This document shows positions 45,254 through 53,856 of a stretch of DNA of 64,000 bases, piece after piece (position 1 is the stretch's first letter; every line of letters begins with the position of its first letter). Origin of the DNA: Thermohalobacter berrensis. Its GTDB lineage: Bacteria; Bacillota; Clostridia; Tissierellales; Thermohalobacteraceae. A model generated the notes under the pieces. The model was not told where the DNA came from, did no database searches, and saw only the letters and a list, made by a program, of their open reading frames with translations. Both the position numbers and the translations under genes were made by a program. The stretch is taken from NCBI RefSeq assembly GCF_003609645.1, contig NZ_MCIB01000001.1:1-64000 (forward strand), read 5' to 3'.

Positions 45254-46216
45254 ATGGCAGATTATGTAGATATAATTAGAGTTATAGTGATTTCATTCTT
45301 TATTACTTTAATTTTAGGTCCTATAGTTATTCCTGTGTTAAGAAAATTAAAGGTCGGGCAAAAAGTAAGGGATGAAGGTCCAAAGTCACACTTAAAAAAG
45401 AGTGGTACACCTACAATGGGTGGTATAATAATGCTGACAGCCCTTGTAATTACAACATTAACATCAGGAATAATGAACAAAAATATCTATATTTTAATGG
45501 CAGCAACCTTAGGATTTGGTTTAATAGGATTTGTTGATGACTTCATAAAAGTTGTACTAAAAAGATCATTAGGACTTAGAGCATATCAGAAATTGATTGG
45601 ACAAATACTATTAGCTGTAATACTAGCTGTTTATCAATCTAATACTTCTTTTATGGGAACAAAAACAATTGTACCTTTCTTTGACTTAACTATTGATCTT
45701 GGGCCATTATATGTACCTTTTATTGCTTTTGTTGTAGTAGGGACTGTAAATAGTGTTAATTTAACTGATGGATTAGATGGACTGGCAACAGGAGTAACTT
45801 TAATAGTTTTATCCTTTTTCAGTTTAATTTCGTTACATCTTGGTGTAGATAGTATTGCAGTCTTTTCAGCAGCATTAGCAGGTGCATGTTTAGGCTTTTT
45901 AAAATACAATGCACATCCTGCTAAAGTTTTTATGGGGGATACAGGCTCATTGGCGTTAGGAGGAGCAGTATCAACTATTGCAATATTGTTAAATATGCCA
46001 CTTATTATACCAATTGTTGGAGGTATTTACTTTGTAGAGGCTTTATCGGTAATTATACAAGTAATATCATATAAACTAACAGGAAAAAGAGTTTTTAGAA
46101 TGAGTCCACTACACCATCATTTTGAACTTAAAGGTTGGAAGGAAACAAAAGTAGTAACCGTTTTTTGGATTACTACTGTTATTTTATGCTTAGTAGGAAT
46201 ATATAGCCTTCAATAA
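45254..46216 (+). CDS. mraY: phospho-MurNAc-pentapeptide transferase MraY
   Basis: A 320-residue integral membrane enzyme that makes lipid I. About ten membrane helices; KSGTPTMGGIIML, LIGFVDDFIKVVLKRS (catalytic DD), NLTDGLDGLATG and MSPLHHHFELKGWKET are all typical. GAGAGGAG precedes its ATG. It follows murE directly. Confidence 0.97.
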   Translation: MADYVDIIRVIVISFFITLILGPIVIPVLRKLKVGQKVRDEGPKSHLKKSGTPTMGGIIMLTALVITTLTSGIMNKNIYILMAATLGFGLIGFVDDFIKVVLKRSLGLRAYQKLIGQILLAVILAVYQSNTSFMGTKTIVPFFDLTIDLGPLYVPFIAFVVVGTVNSVNLTDGLDGLATGVTLIVLSFFSLISLHLGVDSIAVFSAALAGACLGFLKYNAHPAKVFMGDTGSLALGGAVSTIAILLNMPLIIPIVGGIYFVEALSVIIQVISYKLTGKRVFRMSPLHHHFELKGWKETKVVTVFWITTVILCLVGIYSLQ

Positions 46217-46234
46217 TATAAAGTAGGTGATTGT

Positions 46235-47617
46235 ATGATTGTTAAAGGAAAAAATATTCTTGTACTAGGGTTAGGTATAACAGGGGTATCAACAGTAAAG
46301 GCACTGGATAAATTAGGTGCTAATATTGTTGTTAGTGACTCTAAGAGAGAAGAAGAGTTATCTGACTTTATTGAAAAGCTTAAAGGAATAGAAATTAAAT
46401 ATGTATTAGGTACTAATGATGTTAATCTTAAAAATATAGACCTAATTATTAAAAGTCCCGGAATACCACTAAATATTCCAGTTATTAAGAAGGCAAAACA
46501 GATGGGAATCGAGGTTATAACTGATATTGAACTAGCATATAGAATTTCATCTAATCCTTTTGTTGCTATTACTGGTACTAATGGTAAAACAACAACAACA
46601 ACCTTAATTGGTGAGATATTAAAAAATTCAGGAAAGACTTGCCATGTAACTGGTAATGTTGGTATAGGTATTCTAGGAGAATTAATTAACTCTTCTAAAG
46701 ATGATATATTTGTAATAGAAGCTAGCAGTTTTCAGTTAGAAAGTACTAAATATTTTAAACCTAAAGTTAGTGTAATAATAAACATTACCCCTGACCATCT
46801 AAAATGGCATAAAAGTTTTGAAAACTATGTTTCTGCAAAGAAAAAAATTATTGTAAATCAAGATAAAGAAGATTATGCTGTATTAAATTATGATGATCCA
46901 TTATTAAGAAATTTGAAAGATGAAACTAATAGTAATATTATGTTTTTTAGCCAAAAGTCAGAATTAACAAAAGGTGTATATTTAAAAGGAGATTATATTG
47001 TACTTAATGATGGTAGCAAAGTTATTAAAATTATGCCATATAAAGAAGTTAAAATTCCAGGGAAACATAATTTGGAAAATGCAATGGCTTCCATTTGTGC
47101 ATCTTGGATTATGGGAGTTAAACTAGATGATATTAGAAGAACTTTACGTGAATTTGAAGGTGTAGAGCATAGAATTGAATTTGTGAAAACTTTGAGTGGA
47201 ATTAATTTTTATAATGATTCTAAGGCAACAAATCCCGATGCAGCAGTTAAAGCAGTTGAAGCTATAAATAAACCAATTATTCTAATAGCAGGTGGTTTAG
47301 ATAAGGGCAATCAATTTGATGATTTTATTAAAAGTTTTAATAATAAGGTAAAATCCCTAATTTTATTAGGTGAAACGGCTTTAAAAATAAAGGAAACTGC
47401 AATAAATCTAGGATTTAATAATATATATATAGTAAATAGTATGAAAGAAGCTGTAAATAAAGCATATGATTTATCAGAAAAAGGAGATAATGTTTTATTA
47501 TCTCCAGCATGTGCTAGTTGGGATATGTATAAAAGCTTTGAAGAAAGGGGCAAAGATTTTAAAAAAGCTGTTTATAATTTAAGGAGGATATCTAATGGCG
47601 AAGAAAAAGGCCAGTGA
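46235..47617 (+). CDS. murD: UDP-MurNAc-L-alanine:D-glutamate ligase MurD
   Basis: 460 residues; adds D-glutamate. GITGVSTVKALDKLGANIVVSD at the N-terminus, AITGTNGKTTTTTLIGEIL, EASSFQLESTKYF, NITPDHLKWHKSF and YNDSKATNPDAAVKAVEA support the call. Its last 23 bases overlap the ftsW gene, which suggests translational coupling. Confidence 0.96.
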   Translation: MIVKGKNILVLGLGITGVSTVKALDKLGANIVVSDSKREEELSDFIEKLKGIEIKYVLGTNDVNLKNIDLIIKSPGIPLNIPVIKKAKQMGIEVITDIELAYRISSNPFVAITGTNGKTTTTTLIGEILKNSGKTCHVTGNVGIGILGELINSSKDDIFVIEASSFQLESTKYFKPKVSVIINITPDHLKWHKSFENYVSAKKKIIVNQDKEDYAVLNYDDPLLRNLKDETNSNIMFFSQKSELTKGVYLKGDYIVLNDGSKVIKIMPYKEVKIPGKHNLENAMASICASWIMGVKLDDIRRTLREFEGVEHRIEFVKTLSGINFYNDSKATNPDAAVKAVEAINKPIILIAGGLDKGNQFDDFIKSFNNKVKSLILLGETALKIKETAINLGFNNIYIVNSMKEAVNKAYDLSEKGDNVLLSPACASWDMYKSFEERGKDFKKAVYNLRRISNGEEKGQ

Positions 47618-48698
47618 TTTTACTTTAATGATAGCCACCATATTACTTGTTTTTATCGGTATTATTATGGTGTTTAGTTCTAGTTATCCTGAAGCCTATT
47701 ACAAATTGAAGGATGGTTATTATTTTTTAAAAAGACAGTTAATGTATAGCTTACTAGGTGTATTTGTAATGATATTTTTTATGAATTTTGATTATTGGAG
47801 ACTAAATAAGCTTTCAAAACTAATATATCTTGGTTGTATAGTCTTAGCTTTTCTTATTTTTACTCCATTGGGAACAGAATATCACGGAGCTAGGAGATGG
47901 ATAAATTTAGGATTTACTACTTTTCAGCCTTCAGAAGCAATAAAATTAGGTTCAATTATATATTTTGCCTCTTATCTTACTAAGAAGGATAGGGATATTA
48001 AAAACTTTAAAAAGGGAGTAATACCCTCCCTTATAATAATTGGGTTTTCTTGTATTTTAATTTTAATCCAAAGAGATTTAAGTACAAGTGTTACATTAGG
48101 TGCTACTTTGGTAGCTATTCTTTTTATCGCAGGTATAAAATTATGGCAATTATTTTTAATGGGAGCAGCAGGAGTAGCAGGGATAGCAGCAGCTATTTTT
48201 AGCGAAAAATATAGAATGGAAAGGTTTATAGCCTTTTTTGATCCATTTAAATATAAAGATACTGTAGGTTGGCAAGTTGTACAGTCATTATATGCATTAG
48301 GTTCAGGTGGAATATTTGGATTAGGATTAGGAAAGAGCAGGCAAAAGTTTTTTTATATACCTGAACCCTATAATGATTTCATATTTTCTATAATAGGTGA
48401 AGAGCTAGGTTTTGTAGGGTGTGTTACTGTAATAATATTATTCTTATTAATTATTTGGAGAGGAATTAGAATTGCTTTAAACTCTAGAGATTTATTTGCT
48501 TGTTTATTAGCTTCAGGGATTACATCATTAATAACTGTCCAATCTTTAATACATATAGCTGTTGTAACTTCATCTGCACCAACAACAGGTATTCCACTAC
48601 CTTTTGTTAGCTATGGAGGTACAGCACTATTAGTTTTTATGTCAGCTATAGGAATATTACTCAACATATCAAGATATACAGAACTAGATAGGAGTTGA
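47595..48698 (+). CDS. ftsW: FtsW/SpoVE-type peptidoglycan glycosyltransferase
   Basis: A 367-residue SEDS-family membrane protein with about ten helices. Conserved: HGARRWINLGFTTFQPSEAIKLG, YALGSGGIFGLGLGKSRQKF, YIPEPYNDFIFSIIGEELGF and TGIPLPFVSYGG. It polymerises lipid II with its cognate transpeptidase, probably the SpoVD/FtsI protein encoded upstream. FtsW and SpoVE cannot be told apart here. AAGGAGG lies inside murD. Confidence 0.95.
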   Translation: MAKKKASDFTLMIATILLVFIGIIMVFSSSYPEAYYKLKDGYYFLKRQLMYSLLGVFVMIFFMNFDYWRLNKLSKLIYLGCIVLAFLIFTPLGTEYHGARRWINLGFTTFQPSEAIKLGSIIYFASYLTKKDRDIKNFKKGVIPSLIIIGFSCILILIQRDLSTSVTLGATLVAILFIAGIKLWQLFLMGAAGVAGIAAAIFSEKYRMERFIAFFDPFKYKDTVGWQVVQSLYALGSGGIFGLGLGKSRQKFFYIPEPYNDFIFSIIGEELGFVGCVTVIILFLLIIWRGIRIALNSRDLFACLLASGITSLITVQSLIHIAVVTSSAPTTGIPLPFVSYGGTALLVFMSAIGILLNISRYTELDRS

Positions 48699-48704
48699 AT
48701 ATAA

Positions 48705-49820
48705 ATGAAAGTTCTTGTAACAGGCGGAGGAACAGGAGGTCATATTTACCCAGCCCTTTCAATTGCTCGTAGAATAGAAAAAGAATTTAAAAACCCAGAA
48801 ATATTATATGTAGGGACCAAAAAGGGCTTAGAAGCAGAATTAGTACCAAAGGAAGGTTATAATTTTCAAACTATAAGAGTTAAAGGTTTTATGAGGAAAT
48901 TATCCTTTGATACATTAATGTCATTAAAAGAATTAGCATTAGGTCTTAATGATGCAAGAAAAATTATTAATAAATTTAATCCAGATATTGTAATTGGCAC
49001 TGGCGGTTATGTCTGTGGTCCTGTAGTTTTAGTTGCAGCATTAAAGAAAATACCCACACTTATTCATGAACAAAATGCCTATCCTGGAGTTACTAATAAA
49101 ATACTATCTAGGTTTGTAGATAAAGTTGCGGCCAGCTTTGAAGAGTCTATTAAATATTTTCATGACCCATCTAAAGTAGTAATTACAGGTAATCCTGTTC
49201 GAGAAAATATAATAACTGTAGACAAAAAACAAGCATATAAAAAGCTTAATATTAATGATAAAAAGCCATTTATTTTGTCCTTTGGAGGAAGTGGAGGACA
49301 AAGAAAACTAAATGATGCAATGTTAGAGGTAATAACAAAAAATGTAGACAGTAAAAATATCCAAATATTACATGTAACCGGAAAAAGGCATTATGAAGAT
49401 TTTATAAAGAAGCTGTCGGAAAAGGGAATAGAAAAGATTGATAATTCTAATATTAAAATAGTACCATATTTATTTGAAATGCCTATGGGGCTTGCTGCGG
49501 CTGATTTGGTAATAACAAGTGCTGGAGCCATAACATTAGCAGAAGTTACTACTATAGGTGTACCGACTATTTTAATTCCAAAGGCTTATACTGCAGAAAA
49601 TCATCAAGAACATAATGCAAGGGCACTAGAAAAGAAAGGAGCAAGTGTTGTAATACTTGAAAAAGAGTTAAGTGGTTCAAAGCTTAATAAAATGATCAAG
49701 GAACTATTATCTGATAGAAAAAGACTTAAGAAAATGTCTGTAAACAGCAAAAGTCTGGGAAAAACTGATGTAACAAACCAGATTGTTAAGGTTGTAAAAG
49801 AATTATTAAGTCATGCTTAG
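48705..49820 (+). CDS. murG: lipid II synthase MurG
   Basis: A 371-residue glycosyltransferase that adds GlcNAc to lipid I. Signatures: TGGGTGGHIYPALSIARRI, IGTGGYVCGPVVLVAAL, LIHEQNAYPGVTNKIL, FGGSGGQRKLNDAM, and ITSAGAITLAEVTTIGVPTILIPKAY split over the acceptor site. The gene follows ftsW by six bases. Confidence 0.97.
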   Translation: MKVLVTGGGTGGHIYPALSIARRIEKEFKNPEILYVGTKKGLEAELVPKEGYNFQTIRVKGFMRKLSFDTLMSLKELALGLNDARKIINKFNPDIVIGTGGYVCGPVVLVAALKKIPTLIHEQNAYPGVTNKILSRFVDKVAASFEESIKYFHDPSKVVITGNPVRENIITVDKKQAYKKLNINDKKPFILSFGGSGGQRKLNDAMLEVITKNVDSKNIQILHVTGKRHYEDFIKKLSEKGIEKIDNSNIKIVPYLFEMPMGLAAADLVITSAGAITLAEVTTIGVPTILIPKAYTAENHQEHNARALEKKGASVVILEKELSGSKLNKMIKELLSDRKRLKKMSVNSKSLGKTDVTNQIVKVVKELLSHA

Positions 49821-49832
49821 GACTTACTGTAA

Positions 49833-49906
49833 CACCTCCAGTTATTATGCATAAGATATTTATATAGTGTTCATTACTTATGTTTTATTTGCATATTCTG
49901 GAGGTG
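49833..49906 (+). promoter_or_regulatory. murA leader hairpin that can hide the ribosome site
   Basis: CACCTCCAG (49833-49841) is exactly complementary to CTGGAGGTG (49898-49906), which contains the murA Shine-Dalgarno sequence. A second helix TATGCA (49846-49851) / TGCATA (49890-49895) stacks on it. Folding of read-through mRNA from murG would block murA translation. Confidence 0.55.
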
Positions 49907-49911
49907 AAAAA

Positions 49912-51162
49912 ATGGGCAAATTTATCATAGAAGGTGGCAAAAGATTAGTAGGGGAAGTATCTATAAGTGGTGCTAAAAATGCAGCATTACCCATATTAGC
50001 AGCAACTGTTATTAATAGTGATATAAACACTATTTTTAACATTCCCGATATAAGAGATGTTCACATTATGAAGAAGATACTAAAATCTATAGGATGTAAA
50101 GTTGAAAAAATAGATGATATTATGACAGTTGACACCAAATCCTTAAATACTGCTAAAATTCCAGAGGATTTAGTAAGGGAAATGCGATCATCAATAATTT
50201 TAATGGGTTCAATGATTTCAAGACTTGGAGAAGTTATCGTTTCTTATCCAGGGGGCTGCGAAATTGGACCAAGACCAATTGATTTACATCTAAAGGCTTT
50301 AAGGGATTTAGGTGTTACAATAAATGAATCACATGGATTTATTCATTGTAAAGCTGATAAACTAAAGGGATGTGAAATTCAATTAGATTATCCCAGTGTA
50401 GGGGCAACTGAAAATATAATGTTGGCAGCTACAAAGGCTGAAGGGACTACAATTATAAGAAATGCTGCAAGGGAGCCAGAAATAGTGGATCTTCAAAATT
50501 TTTTGAATGCCTGTGGAGCTAAAATCTATGGAGCTGGAACAAGTGCTATAAGAATAGATGGTGTAAAGGAATTAAGGGGTGTAGAACATACAGTTATACC
50601 AGATAGGATAGTGGCTGGAACATTTATGGTTGCATCAGCAATAACAGGAGGAGAAGTTGTTTTAAAAAATATAGAGGTTGAACATATTCAGTCTATTATT
50701 GCAAAACTTAAAGAAGCTGGATGTATGATCTATAATAATTGCACAACATTAAAGATAGTGGGACCTAAAAAGGTTAGAGCAGTGGAAACTATTAGGACTC
50801 TTCCATATCCTGGTTTTCCTACTGACATGCAGGCACAGATGATGGCACTTTTAACAATAGCAGATGGCACTAGTATAATTTGTGAAACAGTTTTTGAGAA
50901 TAGATTTAAGCACGTTGAGGAATTACTTAGAATGGGAGCTAACATAAAAACAGAGGGTAGAGTTGCAGTAATAAAAGGAGTAAAAGAGCTTACCGGTGCA
51001 AAAGTTACAGCTAAAGACTTAAGGGGTGGAGCTTGTCTAGTATTGGCCGGTTTAGCTGCAAAAGGAGAAACTGTAATAGACAATATTTACCATATTGACA
51101 GAGGATATGAAGAATTTGATAAAAAATTGATTTCTCTAGGTGCTGATATAAGAAGAATATGA
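49912..51162 (+). CDS. murA: UDP-GlcNAc 1-carboxyvinyltransferase MurA
   Basis: A 416-residue enzyme catalysing the first committed step of peptidoglycan synthesis. Visible are GGKRLVGEVSISGAKNAALPILAA, YPGGCEIGPRPIDLHLKAL (catalytic Cys, the fosfomycin target), YPSVGATENIMLAA and PYPGFPTDMQAQMMALL. The ATG at 49912 follows GGAGGTG by 5-6 bases; a longer start upstream lacks a ribosome site. Its ribosome site lies in a hairpin. Confidence 0.97.
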   Translation: MGKFIIEGGKRLVGEVSISGAKNAALPILAATVINSDINTIFNIPDIRDVHIMKKILKSIGCKVEKIDDIMTVDTKSLNTAKIPEDLVREMRSSIILMGSMISRLGEVIVSYPGGCEIGPRPIDLHLKALRDLGVTINESHGFIHCKADKLKGCEIQLDYPSVGATENIMLAATKAEGTTIIRNAAREPEIVDLQNFLNACGAKIYGAGTSAIRIDGVKELRGVEHTVIPDRIVAGTFMVASAITGGEVVLKNIEVEHIQSIIAKLKEAGCMIYNNCTTLKIVGPKKVRAVETIRTLPYPGFPTDMQAQMMALLTIADGTSIICETVFENRFKHVEELLRMGANIKTEGRVAVIKGVKELTGAKVTAKDLRGGACLVLAGLAAKGETVIDNIYHIDRGYEEFDKKLISLGADIRRI

Positions 51163-51163
51163 G

Positions 51164-51204
51164 GCAGCCTAAGGCTGCTTTTGCCTTAAGGACAAGCCTT
51201 GAGG
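51164..51204 (+). promoter_or_regulatory. double hairpin between murA and divIB
   Basis: GCAGCCT/AGGCTGC (51164-51178) followed by TTTT is a small terminator-like hairpin. A second stem CCTTAAGG (51184-51191) / CCTTGAGG (51197-51204) covers the first bases of the divIB ribosome site GAGGAGG. Confidence 0.45.
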
Positions 51205-51214
51205 AGGTATATTT

Positions 51215-52000
51215 ATGAAAAGAAGAAATAGTATAGATAAAAAAATTAAGCGTAAAAAAATAGGACTTATTTTTACATTATTACTACTTTTTGTAACAAC
51301 TTTTCTTATACTATTAACTAAGACAAGCTTTTTTAATGTAAGTGAAATAAAGATAATTGGTAATGAACAATTGACAGAGGATAAGATAATTATGGCTTCT
51401 GGTCTTACAATAGAGGAAAATATTTTTAAAATTGATACTGAAAAAATGGAGAAAAATTTAATTTCACACCCTTATATAAAAAAGACAAAAGTTAAAAGGA
51501 TATTTCCAAATAAATTAAGTATTTACATAGAAGAAAGGAAAGAAATAGCTGCAATTTCTTATATTGGTTCATATATTTATTTAGATAATGAAGGTATTGT
51601 ATTAAATATATTATCAGATAAGAAAGATAATTTAATAGTTGTTGATGGACTTAAAATAAAAAATATGTCTATAGGCAAAAAAATCATGTTAGAAGATAAT
51701 CAAGATATTGATAAATTATTAAATTTCTTAAAGGATTGTAAAAAAAATGATTTGATTAAAGAAATATCTAGGATTAATATTGATAATAAATTTAATATAA
51801 AGTTAACCATGAATTCTGGACTAAATGTTGCATTTGGTAACTTATATAATGTAAAATATAAGGTAAGCTTTCTAATTAAAATTTTAGAAGATCTTAATAA
51901 AAAAGCAGAGAAAAAGAACATAATACTTAAGGATAGTACCCTTTATTTTACCAAAGGAGATGACCCAATTTTTAAACCTCATAAAAACTGGGAGGATTAA
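51215..52000 (+). CDS. divIB: cell division protein DivIB/FtsQ
   Basis: 261 residues: a basic cytoplasmic tail, one membrane helix at ~17-37, then the external POTRA domain (FNVSEIKIIGNEQLTEDKII) and the FtsQ-type beta domain (IKKTKVKRIFPNKLSIYIEERKE). It stabilises the FtsL-DivIC complex at the septum. The position before ftsA fits. Confidence 0.92.
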   Translation: MKRRNSIDKKIKRKKIGLIFTLLLLFVTTFLILLTKTSFFNVSEIKIIGNEQLTEDKIIMASGLTIEENIFKIDTEKMEKNLISHPYIKKTKVKRIFPNKLSIYIEERKEIAAISYIGSYIYLDNEGIVLNILSDKKDNLIVVDGLKIKNMSIGKKIMLEDNQDIDKLLNFLKDCKKNDLIKEISRINIDNKFNIKLTMNSGLNVAFGNLYNVKYKVSFLIKILEDLNKKAEKKNIILKDSTLYFTKGDDPIFKPHKNWED

Positions 52001-52003
52001 TAA

Positions 52004-52738
52004 ATGGCGAAATTAAGAAATAATTTAGCAATAATTTTTGTTTGTATCATTTTAGGGATAATTTTAGCTATTCAGTTTAAAACGGTAAATAAAACTGTAG
52101 GTTCAGGAGTAATCCCTACTCAAAGGGCTCAACAATTAGTCCTTGAACTTAAAAAATTAACTGAAGAAAGGGATAGATTAATTCAAGAGTTAGATAAAGT
52201 GGAATCTAAATTAAAACAATATGAAGATGAAGCTGCTAAGGAAAGTGTTTATGTAGAGAATTTAACTGAAGAATTAGAAAAATATAGGATATTTGCAGGA
52301 TATGAAAAAGTTCACGGACCTGGTATAATAATTACTGTGGAGGACCCTCCGTTAGAAGTTCAATTTGGAGATGAAACCAGTGTTATAGTTAATAATTATC
52401 AATTTTTATTAGAAATTATCAGTAATCTAAATGCTGCAGGGGCAGAGGCCATTTCTATAAATGGGCAAAGATATACAAATTATACAGAAATAGTTCAAGT
52501 AGGAACCCATGTTAATATTAATGGTGTATCCTTTAATCCACCTTTTATAATAAAGGCAATAGGGAAACCAGAAATTCTAGAAGCTGCTTTAAGAATTAAA
52601 GGTGGAATTATATGGTATATGGAAAATATGTTTAATTTAGATGTTCAAATAAAGGCAGAGGATAATATAGAAATACCACGATATACAAAAATAAAAGAGT
52701 TCAGATACGCTAAACCAGTTGATGAACTACCTAATTAA
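52004..52738 (+). CDS. DUF881 family membrane-anchored coiled-coil protein
   Basis: 244 residues: N-terminal membrane helix (~7-25), coiled coil (~40-90), then the DUF881 domain (GYEKVHGPGIIITVEDPP, AAGAEAISINGQRYTNYTEI, GTHVNINGVSFNPPFIIKAIG). The family is common beside division genes in Firmicutes and has no settled function. It starts 4 bases after divIB and is followed by a paralogue. Confidence 0.92.
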   Translation: MAKLRNNLAIIFVCIILGIILAIQFKTVNKTVGSGVIPTQRAQQLVLELKKLTEERDRLIQELDKVESKLKQYEDEAAKESVYVENLTEELEKYRIFAGYEKVHGPGIIITVEDPPLEVQFGDETSVIVNNYQFLLEIISNLNAAGAEAISINGQRYTNYTEIVQVGTHVNINGVSFNPPFIIKAIGKPEILEAALRIKGGIIWYMENMFNLDVQIKAEDNIEIPRYTKIKEFRYAKPVDELPN

Positions 52739-52755
52739 CCCGCAGGAGGGTTTTT

Positions 52756-53478
52756 ATGAAAGTTAAATTTAAGATATATATCTTAATAATTTGTACAGTT
52801 TTTGGTCTTGTATTAGGTGTTCAAATAAAACAAAATAATAAAAATTATTCTCTTGTTACACTTAAGTCTATAAGTTCTATGCAAAATGAAATTAAAAATA
52901 CTCAAAAGGAAATTAAAAATTTAAAGAATATGCTAGATAAAAAGAAGGTTGAGCTTAAGAAATATGAACAAATTATAGAAAACAAGGGAAGTATTGTAGA
53001 TGTTTTAGAAAAAGAATTAGAAAATATGAAGATGATATCAGGTTTAGAAGATGTACAAGGACCTGGAGTTTTTATTATTGTTGAAGATAATGATGATGAG
53101 ATAAAAATAGGTGATAATCCAAACTATGATATTGTTCATGATATAGATGTATTATATTTAATTAACGAATTAAAAGTAGCAGGGGCAGAAGCTATTAGTG
53201 TAAACGGACAAAGGGTTTTATCTAATTCAGAGATAAAATGCGGTGGTCCTATTATTAGGATTAATGAGCACAGTTTGGCAACACCTTTTGTAATTAAAGC
53301 TATAGGTGACCCTAAAGTATTATATGCAGCTGTAAATGCTCCTAATACTTATGGTAATATGTTGAAGGAAGTTTATAATATAAAAATTAGAACTGAAATA
53401 AGTGATAACATTCTTATACCAAGGTATTTAGGTGACTTTAAACTTGAGTATGCTAAACCTGTAAAAGAAGGTGAATAA
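52756..53478 (+). CDS. DUF881 family protein (second copy)
   Basis: 240 residues with the same plan: membrane helix (~5-22), coiled coil (~35-90) and DUF881 domain (GLEDVQGPGVFIIVEDND, VAGAEAISVNGQRVLSNSEI, ATPFVIKAIGDPKVL). It differs widely from the first copy outside these motifs. Pairing of two DUF881 genes with sbp before ftsA is usual in Clostridia. Its stop codon at 53476-53478 is followed one base later by the next ATG. Confidence 0.92.
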   Translation: MKVKFKIYILIICTVFGLVLGVQIKQNNKNYSLVTLKSISSMQNEIKNTQKEIKNLKNMLDKKKVELKKYEQIIENKGSIVDVLEKELENMKMISGLEDVQGPGVFIIVEDNDDEIKIGDNPNYDIVHDIDVLYLINELKVAGAEAISVNGQRVLSNSEIKCGGPIIRINEHSLATPFVIKAIGDPKVLYAAVNAPNTYGNMLKEVYNIKIRTEISDNILIPRYLGDFKLEYAKPVKEGE

Positions 53479-53479
53479 T

Positions 53480-53821
53480 ATGATATTTGCTATTATTGGA
53501 ATTGCAATAGGAATTGTTGTAGGATTATACTTACCTATAACTTACTCAACAAATTATTCCTTATATATGTCTGTTGCTATATTAGCATGTATGGATTCTG
53601 TATTTGGTGGGGTAAGGGCAAGTTTAGAAAACAAATTTAATACAAGTATTTTTATTTCAGGCTTCTTTGGAAATGCTATATTGGCCGCTTTTTTAGCTTA
53701 TATAGGTGATAGATTAGGAGTGCCCCTTTACTATGCAGCTATTTTCGCTTTTGGAAGCCGATTATTTCAAAATTTTGCTATTATTAGAAGATTTATATTT
53801 AATAAAAATGATGCCACATAA
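53480..53821 (+). CDS. sbp: small basic protein (Sbp/DUF1290)
   Basis: A 113-residue membrane protein with about four hydrophobic helices. MDSVFGGVRASLENKFNTSIFISGFFGNA and the following LAYIGDRLGVPLYYAAIFAFGSRLFQN are typical of DUF1290, found next to ftsA/ftsZ or DUF881 genes. Function unknown. The ATG at 53480 follows AAGAAGG; a GTG at 53471 lies within that site. Confidence 0.92.
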   Translation: MIFAIIGIAIGIVVGLYLPITYSTNYSLYMSVAILACMDSVFGGVRASLENKFNTSIFISGFFGNAILAAFLAYIGDRLGVPLYYAAIFAFGSRLFQNFAIIRRFIFNKNDAT

Positions 53822-53856
53822 ATTTTATAGTATGCTATTTTAGAGGGGGCTTATAA

